Assembly: GCA_003660635.1 (NCBI GenBank)
Contig: QMUP01000051.1
Coordinates: forward strand, 1-6,701
Reading direction: 5' to 3'
Source of the DNA: Candidatus Wolframiiraptor sp.
Lineage (GTDB): Archaea > Thermoproteota > Nitrososphaeria_A > Caldarchaeales > Wolframiiraptoraceae
DNA length: 6,701 nucleotides
Positions within the stretch are counted from its first letter, which is position 1. The number at the start of each line of letters is the position of its first letter. The translations under genes and the position numbers were made by a program. Under the pieces are notes generated by a model that saw nothing but the letters and a program-made list of their open reading frames with translations, was not told the DNA's origin and searched no databases. Below, in pieces: positions 1 through 5,448 of the stretch.

Positions 1-1803
1 CTCATCTCCGTAACCCAGCAACCTTGCCTCTTGACCGTAGCTAACGTGGGTGACGAAGATTAGGACGTGGGTTGCTCCGAGTTTCTTGAAGATCTTGTAT
101 GCCACGGTTTCATTTGACATGAAGGCATAACCTATTTCGCCTATCTGAGTCGAGTTAAGCGTCGCGTTATCCACTATACTGGTCCTATTTCCTAGGATAG
201 TTACCCAGTATCCATAATCCCACCAACAAGCTATGACGGCGTCTTTCGGCAGATTAGTCCTCATCCATTCAAGCGTCTTAAGCCAAGCCGGTATGGCCAT
301 TCTGAAAGGCGTCGATGCGGAAACTATCGTCGGAGGGGTGTAGCCGACGTCTATTGCCGAGATCGAGTATCTGAGACCATATGCGCCGGGGACTATCCCG
401 AGTATCAATATCCCCACCACCAAGATGGGCGTCAATACGTAGTACTCGATTCCGACGGGCTTGATCTTAGTCTTCGCCGATGCGAGTTTCATGGCCCGCG
501 CAAAGCCCCCTAAAATTTCGGCTAACCCGAGTCCGGCTATGACGGCGACCCCAGGAGCGGCGAGTGTAGATAGCCTGACCATCGTGGATGAGAAGTAGAT
601 TGTGAAGATCGCGAATAGCGCTAGGATTATGTCCGAGTTTTTCCTCCGTTTAAAGGCGTAATAGAGTCCGACTAGGCAGAAAAGTATAGTGAAACCCATA
701 TCGGAGAACATCACAGCCCATGTCGATAATTGGTTCTCTTGGACGGAGATCACTATTGGAAGGTGATACCTCATCCAAGGAGCTAAGACGCTGAAGAACT
801 TTATCCCCGGAATATTCGCATAACCTGCAGCGATTATCCCCAGGTACCCCGCGATTCCGGCGATTATCACGTAATATGGCAATCTCCGGACGTGGATTTT
901 ATCCGGATAGAGTCTCGAGATCTCGAAGGCGACGAGTATGATGACCGCGGCGAATCCGGCGAGTATCGTAGCCTCTTTCAAGAATCCTGGGCCGAGCTTA
1001 GGGACCATTAAGGCTATCGTGGTATACGTTGAAAACGTTATCGTGAAGGAAACCAAGAGTTGCCGATTGTATCTCCCGATCAAGGCCAGTAAAACGGTTA
1101 CCAGCGGAATGAATGCAAGCGGGAATTTGGCGGCTCCCCAGCTCGCGGCTAAGTATCCGAAAGATAGGCCTGAGAGGATTGAGTAGGCCACGACCCCAAA
1201 CCTGCTTCTTTCCTCCTTTAACGCATTGATATACGCCCATAACCCGATCATTAGCAGAGGTATGCCTATACTTTCGTCGTCAAACCACCCGAAGAGGCTT
1301 CTCTCGACATGCGCCCTACTGATCGCCATGAAGAAGGCCGCGATGAATCCAGCGGGTTTTCCGCCGATTTCCTTACCGAGTAGATATGCGAAGAATATCG
1401 CGACGAGCGCCATGATGACCGGGAACATGGCCGCCAGCTCTAAAGCGTCTATCTCGACCCCGATTCCGTGTAACAGATGATAAATAAATGCGGCCATGAA
1501 TGGGAGGCCTGGGAACGCGGTCTTCCCGACGTCTCTGCCATGGGGATACCAGGACGTGTAATCATGCCAGGTGAAGAAGTCTATGAACCCCCTCCATCCC
1601 CTCTCGATGATGTAATTCATCTCCTTGAACTGCATCCAGGGATCGAATTCCATCAAGTATACTCCCCATCTTATCGGCATGACCCTGATCATGAACCCGA
1701 GAGTGAGTATCGAGACGAGGATAAATGCCTCGAAGAGTATTGTTTTCCCCTTAAAAGGACCCCTGATTTTATCGATAGCCGCATGTATCTTAGTCCCTTG
1801 CAT
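1..1803 (-). CDS. aglB: STT3/AglB oligosaccharyltransferase catalytic subunit (3' end missing)
   Basis: This is the membrane enzyme that moves a lipid-linked oligosaccharide onto Asn of N-X-S/T sequons on the outer face of the cytoplasmic membrane. The frame stays open from the ATG at 1803 to base 1, giving 601 residues; the rest of the C-terminal domain lies outside the window. Seen: a cytoplasmic N-terminus and first membrane helix near residues 22-42; the first acidic loop motif E52-FDPW with D54; the second acidic motif FGWFDDES with D175/D176; an SVQENQ loop with E356, matching the family's SVSE/TIXE motif; many membrane helices, the last near 456-476; then the sequon-binding signature WWDYGYW at 527-533 (bases 205-225). 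The visible protein ends in GYGDE, probably just entering the DK-type motif. The start is supported by a TATA-like box 27 nt upstream. Only 32 bp separate it from the stop of the small zinc protein gene, so the two may also be co-transcribed. Family assignment is very secure. Confidence 0.97.
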   Translation of the reverse strand, partial: MQGTKIHAAIDKIRGPFKGKTILFEAFILVSILTLGFMIRVMPIRWGVYLMEFDPWMQFKEMNYIIERGWRGFIDFFTWHDYTSWYPHGRDVGKTAFPGLPFMAAFIYHLLHGIGVEIDALELAAMFPVIMALVAIFFAYLLGKEIGGKPAGFIAAFFMAISRAHVERSLFGWFDDESIGIPLLMIGLWAYINALKEERSRFGVVAYSILSGLSFGYLAASWGAAKFPLAFIPLVTVLLALIGRYNRQLLVSFTITFSTYTTIALMVPKLGPGFLKEATILAGFAAVIILVAFEISRLYPDKIHVRRLPYYVIIAGIAGYLGIIAAGYANIPGIKFFSVLAPWMRYHLPIVISVQENQLSTWAVMFSDMGFTILFCLVGLYYAFKRRKNSDIILALFAIFTIYFSSTMVRLSTLAAPGVAVIAGLGLAEILGGFARAMKLASAKTKIKPVGIEYYVLTPILVVGILILGIVPGAYGLRYSISAIDVGYTPPTIVSASTPFRMAIPAWLKTLEWMRTNLPKDAVIACWWDYGYWVTILGNRTSIVDNATLNSTQIGEIGYAFMSNETVAYKIFKKLGATHVLIFVTHVSYGQEARLLGYGDE

Positions 1804-1826
1804 CGAGTCTCAGCCCCATCTAACGG

Positions 1827-1834
1827 TATTTTAG
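1827..1834 (-). promoter_or_regulatory. TATA-like box for aglB
   Basis: CTAAAATA on the minus strand is centred about 27 nt before the aglB ATG at 1803, the spacing expected for a leaderless archaeal transcript. It sits in the 32-bp gap after the upstream zinc-protein gene, so aglB could have its own promoter as well as read-through. No good Shine-Dalgarno sequence precedes the ATG. Confidence 0.4.
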
Positions 1835-1835
1835 G

Positions 1836-2090
1836 TTAAATCTTCAGTTTAAATTCTTCTCCCGCGCAGTGGACGTATCCCCTTACTCTCCTGATGAATG
1901 ATGCGCAGGCAAAGCACCTTAAGAATGGAACTTTTTTACCTGCTAATGGGCATTCAACGTATTCTCTCTTCATCTTGCTTAACATCTTTCTCCCAATAGC
2001 TCCCTTCAACGCCTCAGAGACCTCTTTCTCCACCCTAAGAGATTTCCCCGCTTCCTCGACTTTTAAAATGAACTTCGCTTCTCTACTCAC
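1836..2090 (-). CDS. Small four-cysteine (putative zinc-binding) protein, 84 aa, unknown function
   Basis: I do not recognise a named family. The 84-residue product has a charged, Lys/Glu-rich first half (residues 1-45, predicted helical) and a second half with four cysteines, C47, C59, C62 and C75, in the pattern C-X11-C-X2-C-X12-C, plus H74 next to the last. That arrangement fits one structural zinc site, and no membrane segment or signal peptide is visible. The start is a GTG at 2088-2090. The in-frame stretch upstream to the stop at 2118-2120 has no ATG, and a TATA-like box lies about 27 nt before the GTG. The stop is 32 bp before the aglB start on the same strand, so co-transcription with the glycosylation gene is plausible. 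A role in glycosylation is not shown by the sequence; a nucleic-acid or protein-binding role is equally possible. Confidence 0.75.
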   Translation of the reverse strand: MSREAKFILKVEEAGKSLRVEKEVSEALKGAIGRKMLSKMKREYVECPLAGKKVPFLRCFACASFIRRVRGYVHCAGEEFKLKI

Positions 2091-2112
2091 GCCTGTTAAA
2101 AATGTCTCCGTC

Positions 2113-2120
2113 TGATTTTA
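2113..2120 (-). promoter_or_regulatory. TATA-like box for the small zinc-protein gene
   Basis: TAAAATCA on the minus strand is centred about 27 nt upstream of the GTG start at 2090. It lies in the 81-bp divergent intergenic region shared with the DUF35 gene. The match to an archaeal TATA box is moderate; the spacing is the main support. Confidence 0.35.
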
Positions 2121-2140
2121 GCATTCTCACTCGGAAGCGC

Positions 2141-2149
2141 AATATTTTT
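2141..2149 (+). promoter_or_regulatory. TATA-like box for the DUF35 gene
   Basis: AATATTTTT on the plus strand is centred 27 nt before the ATG at 2172, consistent with a leaderless mRNA starting at or near the ATG. A second A/T stretch (TTTAAGA, 2158-2164) is too close to the ATG to serve as a TATA box for that start. Confidence 0.45.
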
Positions 2150-2171
2150 CTCAAAGGTTTAAGATTGTTTC

Positions 2172-2666
2172 ATGAACATGGCAAGCCGAGAATCCTTATC
2201 AGATAAGTTCCCAATAGTATATGATGAGAAATCCGGACTCCCCCTCTGGAAGGATCTAAGAGAGCTAAAACTAAGGTACTCTCTGCCGATATCCACCCTA
2301 AAGAAATTCTTCGATGGATTAACTAAGGGAACGCTATATGGGACCCGCTGTAGGAAATGTGGAGAGAAATCCTTTCCCCCTAAGCCACGTTGCCCGATTT
2401 GCGGATCACAGGACGTGGACTGGGTTGAGGTGGATAAGGAGGGAACGCTTTTATCATATACCGTAGTGAACGTCAAACCGGAAAGCTATCAACACTATCC
2501 GGACTACATCGTTGGAATCGCCGAAGCTGGTAATGGTTTCAGGATTTTAGCTTGGGTGAAATGTGATGATCCGGCGAAGCTTAAGAGGGGTATGCGCGTT
2601 ACGATAGAGATAGGGAGGCGGGAAGAAGAAAATACTTTATCATATTACATAGTCCCTAAAACCTAG
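2172..2666 (+). CDS. DUF35-family zinc-ribbon/OB-fold acyl-CoA-associated protein
   Basis: This 164-residue protein has the two-part DUF35 layout. An N-terminal helical extension (about 1-55) leads into a rubredoxin-like zinc ribbon with C60-X2-C63 and C74-X2-C77 inside a CRKCGEKSFPPKPRCPICGS segment. A C-terminal OB-fold follows (about 83-164; GTLLSYTVV, then PDYIVGIAE). In archaea, DUF35 proteins bridge acetoacetyl-CoA thiolase and HMG-CoA synthase, channelling the intermediate in the mevalonate pathway; relatives serve other thiolases. Here neither enzyme is adjacent, so the partner is unknown, although an HMG-CoA pathway role is the default inference. Start: ATG at 2172 with a TATA box 27 nt upstream; an ATG two codons later (2178) is possible. 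It is divergent from the zinc-protein gene and convergent with the GTPase gene, sharing 4 nt at the stops. Confidence 0.92.
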   Translation: MNMASRESLSDKFPIVYDEKSGLPLWKDLRELKLRYSLPISTLKKFFDGLTKGTLYGTRCRKCGEKSFPPKPRCPICGSQDVDWVEVDKEGTLLSYTVVNVKPESYQHYPDYIVGIAEAGNGFRILAWVKCDDPAKLKRGMRVTIEIGRREEENTLSYYIVPKT

Positions 2667-3901
2667 ACCCTTTTCCTCGCAGAGACAATTGATAACACAT
2701 CCCTATCTTTCAGTTTATAACTCGCGGGAAGCCTGAGCCCCGTTCTGGCGTCAACAGCGTAGAGAAGTCCCTCCGCTAATTCACTGTGAACCTCCCTCGC
2801 CAAATCTGCCACCGTAGCTCCGTCACGCATTAGATAGACATCTGGAAGAACGTTTCCGTGGTGATCTGAGAGTTTCTGTAGGTCATATACGGGGTAGACG
2901 GCGTTCATTTTCAGTAGCTTGAACACGGCGACGTTCATGGCAAATTGGACCCCGGTCCTCATGTATTCCTCAAGTATTTTCTTCTGTATGAATTCCAGCG
3001 CCCATCTCTGACGATCCGTTATCGAAGATTCATCGACTATTTCAAAGCTCTCTTCCCCGGGGATATATCTTATCAACCCTCGTTGTTCTGCCCTTCGGAG
3101 TATGAGTTCCGCCTCGGCGCTGCATGGCACAACGATTTTGTCGACGAGCTGGTCTCTGAGTTTCTTGAAGTTCTCAGGGGCTGTATCGAGATCCATCTTA
3201 TTTGCCACAACGATTGTTGGTTTAGCTATCTCTCTTAGGGCAGAGGCGAATTTTCTATCATCTGCAGGGGTCCAGTTCTCGAAATCCTTCTTGTCCAGCT
3301 CTGTCTGTGCAAGCGCGGCTCTCACGTCCTGTGCAGTAACTTTGACCCCCCTAAAGACCTCCTCCATGGCCTCCGGGAGATCCTTGCCTTTCTTCAGGGC
3401 CTTGATTATCTTATCTTCGGATCGATCTAGGAGCTTGATAAACCACATAATGAGCTCTTCTTCGATGTCGTAATAATCGGCGAGGGGATCCCCTGTCCCC
3501 GGCTCCGTTAACCTACCTTCCTCGTCAACGCTTCCACTGGCATCAACTATATGGAGGAGGGCGTCTGATTGGGATGCAACGGAGAGAAACTGGTTTCCGA
3601 GACCCTTTCCAGCCCATGCCCCCTTTATCAAACCCGGTAGATCTATGAGCTCGATTGGGATATGCCGCCACCCATTTATGCACTTCGAGTTCTTCGGATT
3701 ATCCTTAACGCCGAACTCCCTACAAACGCAGTGGGTCACGACATATCCCACACCATAATTAGGCTGCTTAGTGGTGAATGGATAAGTCGAGACCTCGGCT
3801 GTCCCTAGGGTCGCGGCGTTAAAGAACGTAGTTTTACCAGTGTTCGTCTTACCGATTAACCCTATACGCACCAAAGTCAATTTGGTGGGCTCACCCCTCA
3901 T
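2663..3901 (-). CDS. YchF/OBG-like GTP-binding protein with C-terminal TGS domain
   Basis: This is a 412-residue cytoplasmic P-loop NTPase of the OBG family, closest in appearance to the archaeal/Ygr210-like branch. Family members bind ribosomes and hydrolyse GTP or ATP; the exact role is unsettled. Seen in order: G1 P-loop GKTNTGKTT (17-25); switch region with the STYPFTT element (38-44); a cysteine cluster C58, C60, C74 before IELIDLPGLIKGA, which holds the G3 motif D87-G90; the G4 motif NKMD (234-237), indicating guanine preference; a G5-like SAE (262-264); a helical insertion (about 140-225) between G3 and G4; and a C-terminal TGS domain from roughly residue 333 to the end. The length is normal and no motif is broken. 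The ATG at 3901 leaves a full P-loop N-terminus. The upstream region has only weak TATA candidates around 3920-3935. The TAG stop overlaps that of the convergent DUF35 gene. Confidence 0.95.
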   Translation of the reverse strand: MRGEPTKLTLVRIGLIGKTNTGKTTFFNAATLGTAEVSTYPFTTKQPNYGVGYVVTHCVCREFGVKDNPKNSKCINGWRHIPIELIDLPGLIKGAWAGKGLGNQFLSVASQSDALLHIVDASGSVDEEGRLTEPGTGDPLADYYDIEEELIMWFIKLLDRSEDKIIKALKKGKDLPEAMEEVFRGVKVTAQDVRAALAQTELDKKDFENWTPADDRKFASALREIAKPTIVVANKMDLDTAPENFKKLRDQLVDKIVVPCSAEAELILRRAEQRGLIRYIPGEESFEIVDESSITDRQRWALEFIQKKILEEYMRTGVQFAMNVAVFKLLKMNAVYPVYDLQKLSDHHGNVLPDVYLMRDGATVADLAREVHSELAEGLLYAVDARTGLRLPASYKLKDRDVLSIVSARKRV

Positions 3902-3964
3902 AGTGATAGCTCATAACTGATAGAAAACCTTTTACAGATAACCAGACTACGGAATAAAGTTTGG

Positions 3965-3969
3965 AAAAA
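3965..3969 (-). terminator. Possible oligo-T terminator after the transporter gene
   Basis: On the minus strand a run of five T follows four A (CCCAAAATTTTTCC), about 24 nt after the transporter stop codon and before the GTPase start. Archaeal intrinsic termination often needs only a short T-run. No strong hairpin is present, so this is tentative. Confidence 0.3.
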
Positions 3970-3992
3970 TTTTGGGATTATAGAATGTGGTT

Positions 3993-4562
3993 TTAAAGCG
4001 GTAGAACTCTCTTCCCTAAATGCGTGTTCAGGACTATCGCAGCGGAAGAATACATGGCGCTTAGTCCGCAGAATATTCCCTCAGCTCCCGCGATTCTTAA
4101 AACTATTGGGGATCCCGTGGCGTCTAGGACGAAGAAGCCGGCGGAGAGCAGGAAGAAGAGTATCGTCAAGGTGACGAAGACTGTTGGGATTGCGAATTTC
4201 GACACTTTAAAGGATCCTATAGTCATGTACAGCGTGAAGAGTCCCCAGAAGAACATAGCGTATCCCAGCTCAACCGGAGTGACCTCCGCTATACCGAGCC
4301 AGCTGAAGACCATAGCCAGCGCCAGCGCGATCCAGAAGGCCCCATAGGATGTGAACGCAGTCAATCCAAAGATGTCGCCGCGTTTTCCATCGATTAAACC
4401 CGCGAGAAGTTGGATCAAGCCTCCGTAGAAGAATCCCAGGCAAAAGGTCACGGTCGGTATCTCGAAGAGCCCGGCGTTATGGATGTTTAGTAGAACCGTT
4501 GTAAGCCCGAACCCGGCGAGACCTAAGGCTCCCGGAGATGCCCATTCCTGCTTTTCAGACAT
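3993..4562 (-). CDS. satP: SatP/YaaH (GPR1/FUN34/YaaH) family acetate/succinate transporter
   Basis: This 189-residue, very hydrophobic protein with about six membrane helices has the size and pattern of the acetate uptake transporter family (E. coli SatP, yeast Ato proteins). These move acetate or succinate across the cytoplasmic membrane with protons. Seen: an N-terminal SPGALGLAGFGLTT segment (9-22) in the position of the family signature NPAPLGL; a GLFEIP stretch after helix 1; GGLIQLLAGLIDGKRGDIFG (47-66), very typical of the family; and FTSYGAFWIALAL after it. The signature is degenerate here (first Asn replaced by Ser, second Pro by Ala), which may affect specificity. The start is ATG 4562 with a clear TATA box 27 nt upstream, so it is probably a single-gene leaderless transcript. 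No acetyl-CoA synthetase or other acetate gene is adjacent, so the substrate is inferred from family only. Confidence 0.92.
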   Translation of the reverse strand: MSEKQEWASPGALGLAGFGLTTVLLNIHNAGLFEIPTVTFCLGFFYGGLIQLLAGLIDGKRGDIFGLTAFTSYGAFWIALALAMVFSWLGIAEVTPVELGYAMFFWGLFTLYMTIGSFKVSKFAIPTVFVTLTILFFLLSAGFFVLDATGSPIVLRIAGAEGIFCGLSAMYSSAAIVLNTHLGKRVLPL

Positions 4563-4584
4563 GTCTCGATGATTTTCCGAGCTG

Positions 4585-4593
4585 TTAATAAAT
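4585..4593 (-). promoter_or_regulatory. TATA box for the transporter gene
   Basis: ATTTATTAA on the minus strand is centred 27 nt upstream of the transporter ATG at 4562. It is the best TATA-box match in the window and implies a leaderless mRNA. No Shine-Dalgarno sequence precedes the ATG. Confidence 0.55.
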
Positions 4594-4627
4594 CTTCGTC
4601 GAGCCGTGGTCTCGAGAAGGCCCTGGA

Positions 4628-4726
4628 TTAGTAAAGCAGTAGCCCAATTATTATTAACGCGATTATCAAAGCCAGATTCAAGCTTACTAAAAAGCCGACC
4701 TTTAGGGGGAACCCTAAGGAGGCCAC
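4628..4726 (-). CDS. Candidate 32-aa single-pass membrane peptide
   Basis: This short frame opens at a GTG (4724-4726) and ends at TAA (4628-4630). The product starts VASLGFPLKVG and then has about 21 uninterrupted hydrophobic residues (roughly 11-31, rich in Leu and Ile) ending in Tyr, which would make one membrane helix. A GGTGA at 4737-4741 lies 10 nt before the GTG, which is long but usable. In the same frame an open stretch with the charged segment GERGK precedes the GTG back to a TGA at 4754-4756. An ATG at 4755-4757 sits one base out of frame just before a run of six A (minus strand). If that run were five A, a 42-residue ATG-started protein with a basic N-terminus would result. It resembles tail-anchored small subunits in size only; I do not recognise a family, and chance cannot be excluded. 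Confidence 0.3.
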   Translation of the reverse strand: MASLGFPLKVGFLVSLNLALIIALIIIGLLLY

Positions 4727-4835
4727 TTTTCCCCTTTCACCGACTATTTTTTCTCATGGACGCGTTTAATTCTTTTGTTTCTAGAAGGTCATAGTTGATA
4801 TTTCGAAAATCTTAGGGTATTTTGGAGCGAATGTT

Positions 4836-4866
4836 AAAAGTGTTCGAACATCGCGAAATTTTGTTC
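4836..4866 (-). terminator. Possible hairpin plus T-run after the SMC operon
   Basis: In the transcribed (minus) direction, 12 nt after the last stop of the operon, GAACA (4862-4866) pairs with TGTTC (4846-4850) across an 11-nt loop. A further GAACAC and then TTTT (4836-4839) follow. The stem is only 5 bp, so this is weak as a terminator. The same bases form the TGTTCGAACA palindrome and may be a protein-binding site instead. Confidence 0.25.
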
Positions 4867-4878
4867 TAAGTCGTTAGA

Positions 4879-5448
4879 TTACTCCTCGCCCTCGGATTCT
4901 TCCTTTGTTTGTTCAGGTGGTTGAAGCTCGAGCATGGATGTGAGGAGCTCTTTCTGGTCCAGCTCAACCTTGGCCCTCCATCCAAGTGTGAGGACATCTT
5001 CCTCACTTTTCTCCACATATCCCCTCCTTATCGCCCTCTCTAAGTGGGCCTCCGCCTTCCACTTCGGGAATTTTGTTTCCAGAACCTCTAACACGTCTTT
5101 GAGGGGGGCTTTTCCGCCCCTGCTGACGAGGATTGAGAGCGTAACCGCGAGGGCCGCTACTTCATCTATGCTCCACCCAGACGTGACTAAGTCGGAGAGC
5201 ATTAGTGGCCGAGCGAGAGTTATGTAGAATCTCGCCTTATCGAGATCTTCACCTTCCTCGAAGACGGTCTTCACCTCCAGTCCCAGCCTCTTCAGATGAG
5301 AGTTTAAGGCATCGATTATCTTCATGTAATTCTTCCCAAGCCTATACTTTAGCTCCCATCCCTTAACTCCGGGCTTCCTATGACTTCTGAAAAGTAGCAT
5401 CGCAGCGGCTGTCATCAGTTTCTTTGAGAAACTATCTTCGCCGCTCAC
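4879..5448 (-). CDS. KITE-type tandem winged-helix protein, MAGE/Nse3-like, SMC-associated
   Basis: This is the third gene of the SMC unit, about 189 residues. The pattern suggests two winged-helix domains. The first (about 10-80) has helices, a GLEVKTVFEEGE strand-turn and an ARFYITLARPL strand. The second (about 93-163) has helices SIDEVAALAVTLSILVSRGG and LKDVLEVLETKF, then LERAIRRGYVEKSEEDVLTLGWRAKVEL. The closing GWRAKVEL (156-163) sits where MAGE/Nse3 domains have WGPRA-x-x-E, and RGYVEK sits where they have a YLEY-like strand. The tail is acidic and probably disordered. KITE proteins bind the kleisin of an SMC ring, which fits the position after a kleisin-like gene. Start: I prefer GTG 5446-5448, because a full AGGAGGTGA (5454-5462) lies 5 nt upstream; the GTG at 5457 falls inside that sequence. 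The gene overlaps the upstream one by 17 nt. A ScpB-like KITE is the alternative. Confidence 0.72.
   Translation of the reverse strand: MSGEDSFSKKLMTAAAMLLFRSHRKPGVKGWELKYRLGKNYMKIIDALNSHLKRLGLEVKTVFEEGEDLDKARFYITLARPLMLSDLVTSGWSIDEVAALAVTLSILVSRGGKAPLKDVLEVLETKFPKWKAEAHLERAIRRGYVEKSEEDVLTLGWRAKVELDQKELLTSMLELQPPEQTKEESEGEE

Larger units (their letters stand above)
4563..4878. other. 316-bp gene-poor intergenic region
   Basis: This lies between the transporter start and the end of the SMC-associated operon. It holds the transporter's TATA box, a candidate 32-residue membrane peptide on the minus strand (4628-4726), and an A/T-rich stretch with TTCGAA-centred palindromes (4801-4866). I see no tRNA, no CRISPR-like repeats and no IS ends. 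An open frame on the plus strand (4606-4794) looks like the antisense of the membrane peptide and has no recognisable protein character. Confidence 0.6.

Noticed and set aside
1477..1839. 120-codon open frame on the plus strand
   Set aside because: It lies antisense to the well-supported aglB coding sequence and its translation has no domain character.
1892..1904. C/D-box small RNA suggested by TGATGA motifs (also 2221-2227)
   Set aside because: The motifs lie inside coding sequence and no correctly spaced CTGA D box or paired C'/D' boxes were found.
3102..3473. Plus-strand open frames inside the GTPase gene (also 2945-3238)
   Set aside because: They are antisense to intact GTPase motifs and are Ser-rich artefacts of the opposite frame.
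4606..4794. 62-codon GTG-started frame on the plus strand
   Set aside because: It is rich in Arg and Ser, has no recognisable domain or Shine-Dalgarno, and overlaps the more protein-like minus-strand membrane peptide.
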